In this document: positions 25,752-35,391 of the stretch, in pieces
Numbering within the stretch: position 1 is the first letter of the stretch
Layout: the number at the start of each line of letters is the position of its first letter
From: Actinacidiphila glaucinigra
GTDB lineage: Bacteria > Actinomycetota > Actinomycetes > Streptomycetales > Streptomycetaceae
Assembly: GCF_900188405.1 (NCBI RefSeq)
Contig: NZ_FZOF01000003.1
Coordinates: forward strand, 372,001 to 436,000
DNA length: 64,000 nucleotides
Reading direction: 5' to 3'
Notes under the pieces: generated by a model
The model's input: only the letters and a program-made list of their open reading frames with translations
What the model was told of the DNA's origin: nothing
Databases searched by the model: none
Program-made: the position numbers and the translations under genes

Positions 25752-28019
25752 TCACACGTCCAGCGTGAGCCGGGGGCGGGGGGCGTCCGTGCGGCCCGTG
25801 GGCGGGCGGCGGCTGCCGGCCTGGTACGGGAGGGGCCAGGGGGCGCCGGGGCCGGAGTAGCCCTGTTCGGCGGCGGCGTGGAGCGTCCAGTTGGGGTCGT
25901 AGAGGTGGGGGCGGGCGAGCGCGCACAGGTCGGCGCGGCCCGCGAGGATCAGGGAGTTGACGTCGTCCCAGGAGGAGATGGCGCCGACCGCGATGACGGG
26001 CAGGCCGAGTTCGTTGCGGATCCGGTCGGCGTAGGGGGTCTGGTAGGAGCGGCCGTAGTCGGGCGCCTCGTCGGGGACGACCTGACCGGTGGAGACGTCG
26101 ATGGCGTCGGCGCCGTGCGCGGCGAAGGCCCGGGCGATCTCCAGCGCGTCGTCGGCGGTCGTGCCGCCCTCGGCCCAGTCGGTGGCGGAGATGCGGACGG
26201 TCATCGGGCGGTCGTCGGGCCACACCTCGCGGACTGCGTCGAAGACCTCCAGCGGGAAGCGCAGCCGTCCGGCCAGGTCGCGGCCGTAGGCGTCGGTACG
26301 CCGGTTGGTGAGCGGGGAGAGGAAGGACGACAGCAGGTAGCCGTGGGCGCAGTGCAGCTCCAGCAGGTCGAACCCGGCGCGGGCGCCGCGCGCGGCGGAG
26401 GCGGCGAACTGCTCGCGGATCGCGGCCAGTCCGGCGTCGTCCAAGGCGTGCGGGACCTGGCTGACGTGCGGGTGGTACGGCAGCGGGGAGGGGGCCGCGA
26501 GCGGCCAGTTGCCCTCGGGGAGCGGCTGGTCGATGCCCTCCCACATCAGCCGGGTGGAGCCCTTGCGGCCGCTGTGGCCGAGCTGGAGGCCGATCGCGGA
26601 GCCGGGCCGGGCGTGCACGAAGTCGGTGACGCGGCGCCAGGCGGCCTCGTGCCCGTCGTTCCACAGGCCCGCGCAGCCCGGGGTGATCCGGCCCTCGGGG
26701 CTGACGCAGACCATCTCGGTCATGACCAGGCCGGCGCCGCCGAGGGCGCGGGCGCCGAGGTGGACGAGGTGGAAGTCGCCGGGGGTGCCGTCGGCGGCGG
26801 AGTACATGTCCATCGGCGAGACGACGACCCGGTTGCGCAGGGTCAGCCCGCGCAGGGTGAAGGGGGTGAACATCGGCGGGGTGTCCGGCCCGGTGCCGAA
26901 CTCCCGCTCCACCGAGGCGGTGAAGTCCGCGTCGCGCAGCCGCAGGTTGTCGTGGGTGACCCGGCGGCTGCGGGTGAGCAGGTTGAAGGCGAACTGCCGG
27001 GGCGGCTGGGCGGCGTACTGCTCCAGGTTCTCGAACCACTCCAGGCTGGCCCGCGCGGCGCGCTGCGTGCTGGCGACCACCGGCTTGCGCTCGGCCTCGT
27101 AGGCGGCGAGCGCCTCGGGGACTCCGGGCTGCTCGTGCAGGCAGGCGGCGAGGGCGAGGGCGTCCTCCATGGCGAGCTTGGTGCCGGAGCCGATGGAGAA
27201 GTGCGCGGTGTGGGCGGCGTCGCCGAGCAGCACGATGTTCCCGTGCCGCCAGCGTTCGTTGACCACGGTGGTGAACGCGATCCAGCGGGAGCGGTTGCCG
27301 CGCAGGCCGTGGCCGTGCAGGGCGTCGGCGAAGATCTTCTCGCAGCGGGCGATCGACTCGGCCTCGTCCAGCCGGTCCAGCCCGGCGCGCCGCCAGACGT
27401 CCTCGTGCATCTCGACGATGAAGGTGCTCTCGCCCGGCCGGAACGGATAGCCGTGGGCCTGCATCACCCCGTGCTCGGTCCGGGCGATCTCGAAGCGGAA
27501 GGCGTCCAGGGCGAGGTCGGTGGCGAGCCAGATGTAGCGGCAGCGGTGTCCGGTGAGGGTGGGCCGGAAGACGGCGGCGTGGGCGCCGCGGGTGGCGCTG
27601 CCCGCGCCGTCGGCGGCGACGACGAGGTCGTGGTCGCGGGCCAGCCGGTCGGCGGCCGGGGCGAGTTCGCGGGTGCGGACGGTCACACCGAGGTCGCGGC
27701 AGCGGTCGTGGAGGATCGCCAGCAGCGTGCGCCGGTCCACCGCCGCGAAACCGTGGCCGCCGGAGGTGACGGCGCGCCCGCGGTGGTGCACGTCGATGTC
27801 GTCCCAGCGGGTGAACTCCCGTTGCAGGGCGCGGAAGACGACGGGGTCGGCGTGCTCGATGCCGCCGAGCGTCTCGTCGGAGAGCACGACACCGAAGCCG
27901 AAGGTGTCCTCGGGCGCACCGCGCTCCCAGACGGTGATGTCGCGTTCCGGGTCGAGGCGTTTGAGCAGTGCGGCCGCGTAGAGCCCGCCGGGGCCGCCGC
28001 CGATGATGGCCACCCGCAC
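25752..28019 (-). CDS. Bifunctional flavin monooxygenase/OYE-type reductase (2-aminobenzoyl-CoA monooxygenase/reductase-like)
   Basis: A 755-residue fusion. The N-terminal half is an FAD-dependent aromatic hydroxylase: GGGPGGLYAAALLK dinucleotide motif and GNIVLLGDAAHTAHFSIGSG for FAD ribityl binding. The C-terminal half (from about residue 380) is an Old Yellow Enzyme-type FMN barrel: FTPFTLRGLTLRNRVVVSPM, HCAHGYLLSSFLSP and LARPHLYDPNW. This architecture is that of 2-aminobenzoyl-CoA monooxygenase/reductase of Azoarcus evansii, which hydroxylates and then reduces the ring of anthraniloyl-CoA without ring-cleaving dioxygenases. The GTG at 28019 lies just past the enoyl-CoA hydratase stop (28022), with GGAAGGG 8 bases upstream. 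Salicyloyl-CoA hydroxylation is the main alternative. Confidence 0.9.
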   Translation of the reverse strand: MRVAIIGGGPGGLYAAALLKRLDPERDITVWERGAPEDTFGFGVVLSDETLGGIEHADPVVFRALQREFTRWDDIDVHHRGRAVTSGGHGFAAVDRRTLLAILHDRCRDLGVTVRTRELAPAADRLARDHDLVVAADGAGSATRGAHAAVFRPTLTGHRCRYIWLATDLALDAFRFEIARTEHGVMQAHGYPFRPGESTFIVEMHEDVWRRAGLDRLDEAESIARCEKIFADALHGHGLRGNRSRWIAFTTVVNERWRHGNIVLLGDAAHTAHFSIGSGTKLAMEDALALAACLHEQPGVPEALAAYEAERKPVVASTQRAARASLEWFENLEQYAAQPPRQFAFNLLTRSRRVTHDNLRLRDADFTASVEREFGTGPDTPPMFTPFTLRGLTLRNRVVVSPMDMYSAADGTPGDFHLVHLGARALGGAGLVMTEMVCVSPEGRITPGCAGLWNDGHEAAWRRVTDFVHARPGSAIGLQLGHSGRKGSTRLMWEGIDQPLPEGNWPLAAPSPLPYHPHVSQVPHALDDAGLAAIREQFAASAARGARAGFDLLELHCAHGYLLSSFLSPLTNRRTDAYGRDLAGRLRFPLEVFDAVREVWPDDRPMTVRISATDWAEGGTTADDALEIARAFAAHGADAIDVSTGQVVPDEAPDYGRSYQTPYADRIRNELGLPVIAVGAISSWDDVNSLILAGRADLCALARPHLYDPNWTLHAAAEQGYSGPGAPWPLPYQAGSRRPPTGRTDAPRPRLTLDV

Positions 28020-28021
28020 GG

Positions 28022-28849
28022 TTACCGGCCCTTCCAGTTGGGGCTGCGCTTCCCGGTGAACGCGGCGTGGAACTCGGCGTAGTCCTCGCTGGTCATCAGG
28101 AGCGCCTGGGTGGTGGCGTCCATCTCCACCGCGGCGGCGAGGGGCATGTCGAGTTCCGCGGTGAGCAGCGCCTTGGTCTGTGCGTACGCCAGCGCCGGGC
28201 CTGTGGCCAGGCGTTTGGCGAGGGCGGCGGCGCTCGCGTCCGCCGTGCCGTCGTCGACGAGTTCGCTGACGAGGCCGATGCGGTCGGCCTCCTCGGCGCC
28301 CAGGGTGTCGCCGAGCATCAGCAGCCGGGTGGCGTGGCCGAGTCCGACCATGCGGGGCAGCAGGTAGGCGGCGCCCATGTCGGCGCCGGCGAGGCCGACC
28401 TTGGTGAAGAGGAAGGCGAAGCGTGCCGAGCGTTCGACGATGCGGAAGTCGCAGGCGAGGGCGATCACCGAGCCGGCTCCGGCCGCGACGCCGTGGACGG
28501 CCGCGACGACGGGGAAGGGGGCCTCGCGGATGGCGCGGACGACCTGTCCGGTCATGCGGGTGAAGTCCAGGAGCTGTCCGGCGCCCATGGCGAGGGTGGC
28601 GCCGATGATCTCGTCGACGTCCCCGCCGGAGCAGAAGCCGCGGCCGGCCCCGGCGAGCACCAGCACCCGGGTGTCGCCGTGGTGCGGCAGTTCGGTGAGC
28701 AGGTCGCGCAGGTCGGCGTAGGCGCCGAAGGTGAGCGCGTTGAGCTTGTCGGGGCGGTCCAGGGTGACGGTGACGACACCGTCGGCGCGCTCGACCCGCA
28801 GGTGCCGCCATTCCTCGGTACGGCCTGCGGAGCCTCGGTAGGGGCTCAT
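28022..28849 (-). CDS. Enoyl-CoA hydratase/isomerase family protein
   Basis: A 275-residue crotonase-fold enzyme acting on CoA thioesters. The oxyanion-hole segments are VLVLAGAGRGFCSGGDVDEI and AAVHGVAAGAGSVIALACD; the usual Glu of hydratases at the second catalytic position appears to be replaced (AGADMGAAYLLPRM has Asp), so it could be a hydrolase or isomerase-type crotonase. The ATG at 28849 follows GGAGGAC by 6 bases. It is directly upstream of, and almost touching, the monooxygenase-reductase fusion, so it probably acts on a ring or ring-opened CoA intermediate of that pathway. Confidence 0.9.
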   Translation of the reverse strand: MSPYRGSAGRTEEWRHLRVERADGVVTVTLDRPDKLNALTFGAYADLRDLLTELPHHGDTRVLVLAGAGRGFCSGGDVDEIIGATLAMGAGQLLDFTRMTGQVVRAIREAPFPVVAAVHGVAAGAGSVIALACDFRIVERSARFAFLFTKVGLAGADMGAAYLLPRMVGLGHATRLLMLGDTLGAEEADRIGLVSELVDDGTADASAAALAKRLATGPALAYAQTKALLTAELDMPLAAAVEMDATTQALLMTSEDYAEFHAAFTGKRSPNWKGR

Positions 28850-28947
28850 GGGCACGTCCTCCTTCACGGGGGAGGCAGGCTTGCCACCACCGCGAAGTTA
28901 TCACCCCTTCGTGACCGCCGTCACGAGTGCGCCATACACGCGGCGCC

Positions 28948-29952
28948 TCACACGCCTCCCAGCGTGGCGACGAGGACGGCCTTGATGGTGTGCATCCGGT
29001 TCTCGGCCTGGTCGAAGACGATGGACCGCGCCGACTCGAAGACCTCGTCGGTGACCTCAAGGGAGGTCAGCCCGTGCCGTGCATGGATCTCCCGGGCCAG
29101 GGCGGTGCCGAGGTCGTGGAACGCGGGCAGGCAGTGCATGAACTTCGCGTCGGGACGGCCGGTGGCCCGCAGCACCTCCGCGGTCACGGCGTACGGCTTC
29201 AGCAGCGCGATGCGCTCGTCCCAGACCTCGGCGGGCTCGCCCATCGACACCCAGACGTCGGTGTGGACGAACTCCGCGCCGGCGACGCCCTCGGTGACGT
29301 CCTCGGTCAGGGTGACCCGGGCACCCGTGGTCTCCGCGAGGCGCCGGGCCTCGGCGACGACCGTCTCGTCCGGCCACAGCTGCTCCGGGGCGACGATGCG
29401 TACGTCCATACCGAGGAGGGCGCCGGTGACCAGCAGCGAGTTGCCCATGTTGGAGCGGGCGTCGCCGAGGTAGGCGTAGGCGGTCTCCGCCAGCGGGGAA
29501 CGGGAGTGCTCCGCCATGGTGAGCACGTCGGCGAGCATCTGGGTGGGGTGCCACTGGTCGGTGAGGCCGTTCCACACCGGCACCCCGGCGTGGGCGGCCA
29601 GTTCCTCGACGACCTCCTGGCCCGTCCCGCGGTACTCGATGCCGTCAAACATCCGGCCGAGCACCCGGGCGGTGTCCTTCACCGACTCCTTGTGGCCGAG
29701 CTGGGAGCCGGCCGGGTCCAGATAGGTCGTGGAGGCGCCCTGGTCGGCCGCGGCGACCTCGAAGGCGCAGCGGGTGCGGGTGGAGGTCTTGGCGAAGATC
29801 AGGGCGATGTTCCGGCCCGCGAGCCGCCGGACCTCGGTGCCCGCCTTCTTGGCCGCCTTCAGCTCGGCGGCCAGCTCCACCAGCCCGCGGAACTCCTCGG
29901 GGGCGAAGTCCAGTTCCTTGAGGAAGTGGCGGCCCGTGAGGTCGATGGCCAT
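28948..29952 (-). CDS. argF: Ornithine carbamoyltransferase
   Basis: A 334-residue cytoplasmic enzyme forming citrulline from ornithine and carbamoyl phosphate, or the reverse when coupled to arginine deiminase. Carbamoyl-phosphate motif [12 protein letters not shown], the ornithine segment SMGEPAEVW and the catalytic HCLPAFHD are intact. It is downstream of and on the same strand as the arginine deiminase gene (30074-31309), 121 bases apart. The gap holds an ARG-box-like inverted repeat, suggesting ArgR control and a biosynthetic role. No carbamate kinase gene is in this cluster, so a full energy-yielding deiminase pathway is not encoded locally. Confidence 0.95.
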   Translation of the reverse strand: MAIDLTGRHFLKELDFAPEEFRGLVELAAELKAAKKAGTEVRRLAGRNIALIFAKTSTRTRCAFEVAAADQGASTTYLDPAGSQLGHKESVKDTARVLGRMFDGIEYRGTGQEVVEELAAHAGVPVWNGLTDQWHPTQMLADVLTMAEHSRSPLAETAYAYLGDARSNMGNSLLVTGALLGMDVRIVAPEQLWPDETVVAEARRLAETTGARVTLTEDVTEGVAGAEFVHTDVWVSMGEPAEVWDERIALLKPYAVTAEVLRATGRPDAKFMHCLPAFHDLGTALAREIHARHGLTSLEVTDEVFESARSIVFDQAENRMHTIKAVLVATLGGV

Positions 29953-30014
29953 GGGGGCTCCTAGGTCGGGGTCGGCCGGGTGCCGAACATGAGTGCGCCG
30001 GGACCGTGGAAGTC

Positions 30015-30038
30015 TATACGAATACTCGCATCCTTATA
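30015..30038. promoter_or_regulatory. ARG-box-like inverted repeat upstream of argF
   Basis: TATACGAAT (30015-30023) and ATCCTTATA (30030-30038) are inverted copies matching at 7 of 9 positions around six bases. This AT-rich island, 63 bases before argF, resembles ArgR half-sites in symmetry and composition, though not a full consensus match. Confidence 0.45.
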
Positions 30039-30073
30039 CAGCCCCGGCGGCCCCGGCCACGGATCGCCGCCCG

Positions 30074-31309
30074 TCAGACCGGGTCCCGCTCGATGGGGCA
30101 GCTCATGCAGCGCGGGCCGCCGCGGCCTCGCCCGAGTTCGCTCCCGGGGATCTCTATGACCTCGATGCCGCGCTTGCGCAGGAAGGTGTTGGTGGTGACG
30201 TTGCGCTCGTACGCCAGGACGACGCCCGGCTCCAGGGCGAGCACGTTGCACCCGTCGTCCCACTGCTCGCGCTCGGCGGAGTGGACGTCCTGGGTCGCGG
30301 TGAGCACCCGGATGTCGTCGAGGCCCAGGGCCGCCGCGACGGCCCGGTGCATGTGCTCCGGCGGGTGGTCGGTGACCTTGAGGTCGCGTTCCCCGGCGCC
30401 GGGCTCGATGGTGTACGAGCGCAGCATGCCCAGGCCCGCGTACTTGGTGAAGGTGTCGCCGTCGACCATGGTCATCACGGTGTCCAGGTGCATGAAGGCA
30501 CGGCGCTTGGGCATGTCCAGGGCCACGATCGTGGTGGCCGACCCCGCGTTGAACAGCCGCTGGGCCAGCATCTCCACGGCCTGCGAGGTGGTGCGCTCGC
30601 TCATGCCGATCAGGACGGCGCCGTTGCCGATCACCAGGACGTCGCCGCCCTCGATGGTGGACGGGTAGGCCGCCTGGCCCTCGGACCACACGTGGAAGGA
30701 GCCGCCCGCGAAGAGCGGGTGGTGGCGGTAGATCGCCTCGTAGTGGATCGTCTCGTGCCAGCGGGCCGGCCAGCGCATCGCGTTGATGCTGACCCCGTCG
30801 TAGACCCAGGCCGAGGTGTCCCGGGTGAAGATGTGGTTGGGCAGCGGGTCGAGCAGGAAGTCGTCCAGGTCCATGACGTGGAAGCGGACCGAGGTCGGCT
30901 CGGCGAAACGGGCCAGGAACTCCCGCTTGGTCATGCCCCCGACCAGGGCCTCGGTCAGTTCGGCCGCGGACAGCTCGTCGAAGGCGGCGCGCAGGTGGTC
31001 GGTGACCACCGGGCCGTACTCCTTCTCGTCGAAGACCCGGTCCAGCACCATGCGCCGGGCCTCGGGCAGGGTCAGCGTCTCCCGCAGCAGGTCACCGAAG
31101 AGGTGCACGGCCACGCCCCGGTCGCGCAGCACGTCGGCGAAGCCGTCGTGCTCGGCGCGGGCCCGGCGCACCCACAGGACGTCGTCGAAGAGCAGGGCGT
31201 CCTTGTTCGACGGCGTGAGCCTTTTCAGCTCCAGGTCGGGGCGGTGGAGGATGACGCGGTGCAGCCGCCCTGCCTCGGAGTCCACATGGAATGCCATGGA
31301 GCTAGACAT
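30074..31309 (-). CDS. arcA: Arginine deiminase
   Basis: A 411-residue cytoplasmic enzyme that hydrolyses arginine to citrulline and ammonia. Family motifs are present: [45 protein letters not shown] (His and Asp of the active site) and the C-terminal nucleophile in [14 protein letters not shown] use ATG 31309 ([14 protein letters not shown]); a GTG two codons earlier is possible and neither has a strong ribosome site. It is followed by argF on the same strand, so citrulline made here could be phosphorolysed or enter arginine recycling. A GC hairpin separates it from pnkp upstream. Confidence 0.95.
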   Translation of the reverse strand: MSSSMAFHVDSEAGRLHRVILHRPDLELKRLTPSNKDALLFDDVLWVRRARAEHDGFADVLRDRGVAVHLFGDLLRETLTLPEARRMVLDRVFDEKEYGPVVTDHLRAAFDELSAAELTEALVGGMTKREFLARFAEPTSVRFHVMDLDDFLLDPLPNHIFTRDTSAWVYDGVSINAMRWPARWHETIHYEAIYRHHPLFAGGSFHVWSEGQAAYPSTIEGGDVLVIGNGAVLIGMSERTTSQAVEMLAQRLFNAGSATTIVALDMPKRRAFMHLDTVMTMVDGDTFTKYAGLGMLRSYTIEPGAGERDLKVTDHPPEHMHRAVAAALGLDDIRVLTATQDVHSAEREQWDDGCNVLALEPGVVLAYERNVTTNTFLRKRGIEVIEIPGSELGRGRGGPRCMSCPIERDPV

Positions 31310-31339
31310 TCCCACTTGGCAGGGGTTTACCGCCAGGGA

Positions 31340-31365
31340 GGGGCGGGCACCCGGGTGCCCGCCCC
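31340..31365 (-). terminator. GC palindrome terminating the pnkp operon
   Basis: A perfect 26-base palindrome (31340-31365) of GGGGCGGGCACC and its complement starts 8 bases past the pnkp stop. It lies upstream of arcA on the same strand, which suggests that arcA has its own promoter in the short remaining gap. Confidence 0.6.
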
Positions 31366-31372
31366 CCGTCCG

Positions 31373-33919
31373 TCACAGCCGGGGGTCCACCGGCTCGGAC
31401 TCCAGGGCCAGGAGGGCGAAGACCGCCTCGTGCACGCGCCACAGGGGCTCGCCCGCGGCCAGCCGGTCCAGCGCCTCCAGGCCCAGCGCGTACTCGCGCA
31501 GCGCGAGGGACCGCTTGTGGCCCAGCGCCCGGGAGCGCAGCCTGACCAGCTGGTCGGGCCGGGTGTACTCCGGACCGTAGATGATCCGCAGGTACTCCCG
31601 GCCGCGGCACTTGATGCCGGGCTGGACCAGGCGGTTGCCGTCCTCCGTGCGCACCAGGGCCTGGAGCGGCTTGACGACCATGCCCTCGCCGCCGGCCTCG
31701 GTCAGCTCCAGCCACCACCGCGTGCCGGCGGCCACCGACTCCTCGTCACGGGTGTCGACCAGCAGCCTGCGCGTCTCCTGCAGCAGCCCCGTCGGGTCGT
31801 TCGCGACCAGGCGGTCGATGAGCGCCAGCTGCCCGTCGTGCGGGAGCGCGGCGAGACTGCGGCCCTGGGCGGCCAGGATCTGGAAGGGCGCCAGACGCAC
31901 CCCGTCCAGGCCCTCGGTCGTCCAGCAGTAGCGCCGGTACGCCTCGGTGAAGGAGGCCGCGTCCGCCGACCGGCCGCGCTGCCGCTCCAGCAGGCCCGCC
32001 ACGTCGGTGCCCCGCGCGGCGGCGGACTCCAGGGCGGCGAGCACCCCCGGGAAGACCGCGCCGGAGGCGGCGCCCACGGCGGCGTACTGCTTGCGCAGCA
32101 GACCGGAGGCCTTCAGCGACCAAGGCATCAGCTCGGCGTCGAGCAGCAGCCAGTCCGTGCCGAGCTCGTCCCACAGCCCGGCGGCGGTGACGGAGGCGCG
32201 CAGCCGCTCCAGGACCTGCTCGGTGACGGCCGGGTCGTCGAAGAACGGACGGCCCGTGCGGGTGTGCAGGGCGCCCGTGACGCCACCGGTCACCCCGAAG
32301 CGCTCGCCGGCAGTCTGCGCGTCGCGGCACACGAGCGCCACGGCACGGGAACCCATGTGCTTCTCCTCGCAGAGCACCTGGCCGACGCCGTCCGCCCGGT
32401 AGGCGGCGAACGCCTCGTGCGGGTGCTCCAGGTAGCCGTCCAGCTGCGAGGTCGCGCACGGCGACATCGTCGGCGGCAGGTACATCAGCAGCCGCGGGTC
32501 GACCGCGAAGCGGCTCATGACCTCCAGCGCGGCGGCCGCGTTCTCCTCGCGGACCGCGACCCGGCCGTGGTGCGCGGTCTCCACGACACGGCGGCCGGTG
32601 ACGTCGGCGAGGTCCAGCGGCCGCCCGTCGTGCCCCCCGGGCGCCTCGCTCGCCAGGGGCTTGGCCGGCTCGTACCAGACCCGCTCGGCGGGGACGTCGA
32701 CGATCTCGCGCTCGGGCCAGCGCAGGGCCGTCATCCGCCCGCCGAAGACGGCGCCGGTGTCCAGGCAGATGGTGTTGTTGATCCACGAGGTGCTCGGCAC
32801 GGGTGTGTGGCCGTAGACGACGGCGGCGCGGCCGCGATAGTCCTCGGCCCACGGGTAGCGCACGGGCAGGCCGAACTCGTCGGTCTCCCCGGTGGTGTCG
32901 CCGTACAGGGCGTGCGAGCGGACCCGGCCGGAGGTGCGGCCGTGGTACTTCTCGGGCAGGCCGGCGTGGCAGACGACCAGCCTGCCGCCGTCGAGCACGT
33001 AGTGGCTGACGAGTCCGTCGATGAACTCGCGCACCTGCTCCCGGAAGGCGGGGTCCTGCTCGTCCTCCTTCTCCAGCTGCTCGATGGTCTCGGCGAGGCC
33101 GTGGGTGTGCTGGACCTGCTTGCCCTTCAGCCAGCGGCCCAGCTTGTTCTCGTGGTTGCCGGGCACGCACAGGGCGCTGCCTGCGGCGACCATCCCCATG
33201 ACGCGGCGCAGCACGCCGGGGCTGTCGGGGCCGCGGTCGACGAGGTCTCCGACGAAGACGGCCGTGCGGCCCTCGGGGTGCGCGCCGTCGACGTAGCCCA
33301 GCTTGCCGAGCAGGGTCTCCAGCTCGGAGCTGCAGCCGTGGATGTCGCCGATGATGTCGAACGGGCCGGTAAGTTCGCGCTTGTCGTTGTAGCGGCGCTC
33401 CAGCACGACCTCGGCCGCCTCGACCTCCTCGGTGCCGCGCAGGATGTGCACCTTGCGGAAGCCCTCGCGCTCCAGCTGCCGCAGGGAGCGGCGCAGCTCG
33501 CGCTGCTGGCGCTGCACGACGTGCCGGGGCAGGTGGGCGCGGTCGGGACGGGAGGCGTTCCGCTCGATGCAGACCTGCTCCGGGACGTCGAGGACGATCG
33601 CGATGGGCAGCACGTCGTGCTCGCGGGCGAGCCGGACGAGCTGGCGGCGGCTCTCCTGCTGCACGCTGGTGGCGTCGATGACGGTGAGCCGGCCGGCGGC
33701 CAGCCTCTTGCCCGCGATGTAGTGGAGCACGTCGAAGGCGTCGCCGCTGGCGCCCTGGTCGTTCTCGTCGTCGCTGACGAGGCCGCGGCAGAAGTCCGAG
33801 GAGATCACCTCGGTGGGCTTGAAGTGGCGCCGGGCGAAAGTCGACTTGCCGGAGCCGGTGGTGCCGATCAGGACCACGAGGGACAGATCGGTCACCGGGA
33901 GGGTGCGCTTGCCGGTCAT
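31373..33919 (-). CDS. pnkp: Polynucleotide kinase-phosphatase of the bacterial RNA repair system (Pnkp)
   Basis: An 848-residue three-domain RNA end-healing and sealing enzyme. Residues 1-170 are a 5'-OH kinase with P-loop GTTGSGKST (19-27). The middle is a metallophosphoesterase that removes 2',3'-cyclic or 3' phosphates (GDIHGC, VGDLVDRGPDS, VPGNHENKLG, VYGHTPVP). The C-terminal third is a ligase-like adenylyltransferase with nucleotidyl-Lys motif CEEKHMGSRAVAL and EGMVVKP. Length matches the Clostridium thermocellum enzyme (about 870). Its ATG overlaps the hen1 stop (ATGA), so the repair partners are made together. An in-frame extension to 34093 runs into hen1 and is not used. The natural target is probably ribotoxin-cut tRNA. 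Confidence 0.96.
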   Translation of the reverse strand: MTGKRTLPVTDLSLVVLIGTTGSGKSTFARRHFKPTEVISSDFCRGLVSDDENDQGASGDAFDVLHYIAGKRLAAGRLTVIDATSVQQESRRQLVRLAREHDVLPIAIVLDVPEQVCIERNASRPDRAHLPRHVVQRQQRELRRSLRQLEREGFRKVHILRGTEEVEAAEVVLERRYNDKRELTGPFDIIGDIHGCSSELETLLGKLGYVDGAHPEGRTAVFVGDLVDRGPDSPGVLRRVMGMVAAGSALCVPGNHENKLGRWLKGKQVQHTHGLAETIEQLEKEDEQDPAFREQVREFIDGLVSHYVLDGGRLVVCHAGLPEKYHGRTSGRVRSHALYGDTTGETDEFGLPVRYPWAEDYRGRAAVVYGHTPVPSTSWINNTICLDTGAVFGGRMTALRWPEREIVDVPAERVWYEPAKPLASEAPGGHDGRPLDLADVTGRRVVETAHHGRVAVREENAAAALEVMSRFAVDPRLLMYLPPTMSPCATSQLDGYLEHPHEAFAAYRADGVGQVLCEEKHMGSRAVALVCRDAQTAGERFGVTGGVTGALHTRTGRPFFDDPAVTEQVLERLRASVTAAGLWDELGTDWLLLDAELMPWSLKASGLLRKQYAAVGAASGAVFPGVLAALESAAARGTDVAGLLERQRGRSADAASFTEAYRRYCWTTEGLDGVRLAPFQILAAQGRSLAALPHDGQLALIDRLVANDPTGLLQETRRLLVDTRDEESVAAGTRWWLELTEAGGEGMVVKPLQALVRTEDGNRLVQPGIKCRGREYLRIIYGPEYTRPDQLVRLRSRALGHKRSLALREYALGLEALDRLAAGEPLWRVHEAVFALLALESEPVDPRL

Positions 33920-35391
33920 GCGGGGGTGACCTCCTTCGCGGTCGTGGTGGAACCGGCGGTCATGGTGAAGACGGCCATCTGGGTGGGCGGGCCGACCTCG
34001 GGGTCGTCGGGGCCGACGGGGACGAAGCGGACGCCGTAGCCGTGCCGTCCGGCGACCTGCTCCGCCCACGAGCGGAACTCCTCGCGGGTCCACTCGAAGC
34101 GGTGGTCCGCGTGCCGGACGTGCCCGGCGGGCAGTGTCTCCCAGCGCACGTTGTACTCGACGTTCGGCGTGGTCACGAGCACCGTGGCGGGGCGCGCCGA
34201 GCCGAAGACGGCGTACTCCAGGGCGGGCAGCCGGGGCAGGTCGAGGTGCTCCACGACCTCGCTGAGCACCGCGGCGTCGTACCCCTTGAGCCGGGCGTCG
34301 GTGTACGTCAGGGAGCCCTGCACCAGCCGGACGCGGGAGGACTGACGCTCGCCCATGCGGTCCAGCCGCAGCCGTCGGGCGGCCTCGCCCAGGGCCCGGG
34401 ACGACACGTCGACGCCGAGGACCTCGGTGAAGCGGACGTCCTTCAGCAGCGCGCCCACCAGCTGGCCCTGGCCGCAGCCGAGGTCGAGGACACGGTTCGC
34501 CCCGGCGTCGCGCAGCTCCGCCAGGATCGCCTCGCGGCGCTGCACCGCCAGCGGCAGCGGCTTCTCCTCGGTGTCCACCTCCTCGTCGACGGCGTTGTCG
34601 ATCTCCTCGGCCTCGCTGTCGTCGGCCTCGGCGAGCCGGGCCAGCTCCAGCCGCTCCATGGCCTGCCGGGTCAGCGACCAGCGGCGGGCCAGGTAGCGGC
34701 TGGTGATCAGCCGCTGCTCAGGGTGGGCGGGGAGCCATCCGTCGCCCATGCGCAGCAGCTTGTCGACCTCGTCGGGCGACACCCAGTAGTGCTTGGCGTC
34801 GTCCAGGACCGGGAGCAGCACATACAGGTGCCTAAGCGCCGCGGACAGCCGCATCTCGCCCTCCAGGGCCAGCCGCACGTAGCGCGACTCGCCCCACGCG
34901 GGGAACTGCTCGTCCAGCGCGACCGGTTCGGCCTCGACGGTCCAGCCCAGCGGCTCGAAGAGCCGGCGGACGAGGGCGGCGCCGCCGCGCGCGGGCACGG
35001 CGGGGATCTCGATCCGCAGCGGCAGGGGCTGCGCGGCCCGCTCGGGGCGGGCGTCGCAGACGCCCCTCAGGGCGCTGGCGAACACCGTGCGGAGGGCCAC
35101 CGCGAGCAGCGACGAGGCCGCGTAGGGCCGGTCGTTGACGTACTGGCCGAGCGCGGAGTCGGGGGCCCCGCCCCGGCCCTTGGCCTTGCCGCGCCGGACC
35201 AGCGCCACCGGATCGACCTCCAGCAGCAGCGCGGCGGTGCACCGTTGCTCGGACGCCACGGGGTAGAAGACGTGGGCGTCGCCGTAGGAGGTCGAGAAGA
35301 CCTGGGCCTTCTCCGGATGCTTGTGCAGCAGGAAGCCGAGGTCCGTGGCGGGCATGCCGCCGCTGCCGGTGGTTGTTATCGTCAGGAACAC
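33916..35391 (-). CDS. hen1: 3'-terminal RNA ribose 2'-O-methyltransferase Hen1
   Basis: A 491-residue partner of Pnkp. The N-terminal half, starting MFLTITTTG as in other bacterial Hen1 proteins, activates the Pnkp ligase; an acidic linker (SEAEEIDNAVDEEVDTEEK) separates it from the C-terminal methyltransferase. That domain has the SAM motif VLDLGCGQGQLVGALL and the metal-binding set SEVVEHLDLPRL with HADHRFEWTREEF. It adds a 2'-O-methyl to the 3' end of the cleaved RNA before sealing, so the repaired site resists recutting. The GTG start (35391) lies inside the end of the upstream mmuM gene (10-base overlap). Confidence 0.96.
   Translation of the reverse strand: MFLTITTTGSGGMPATDLGFLLHKHPEKAQVFSTSYGDAHVFYPVASEQRCTAALLLEVDPVALVRRGKAKGRGGAPDSALGQYVNDRPYAASSLLAVALRTVFASALRGVCDARPERAAQPLPLRIEIPAVPARGGAALVRRLFEPLGWTVEAEPVALDEQFPAWGESRYVRLALEGEMRLSAALRHLYVLLPVLDDAKHYWVSPDEVDKLLRMGDGWLPAHPEQRLITSRYLARRWSLTRQAMERLELARLAEADDSEAEEIDNAVDEEVDTEEKPLPLAVQRREAILAELRDAGANRVLDLGCGQGQLVGALLKDVRFTEVLGVDVSSRALGEAARRLRLDRMGERQSSRVRLVQGSLTYTDARLKGYDAAVLSEVVEHLDLPRLPALEYAVFGSARPATVLVTTPNVEYNVRWETLPAGHVRHADHRFEWTREEFRSWAEQVAGRHGYGVRFVPVGPDDPEVGPPTQMAVFTMTAGSTTTAKEVTPA

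Noticed and set aside
29993..34039. A 1348-codon plus-strand frame
   Set aside because: It is the antisense shadow of arcA and pnkp, both with intact catalytic motifs.
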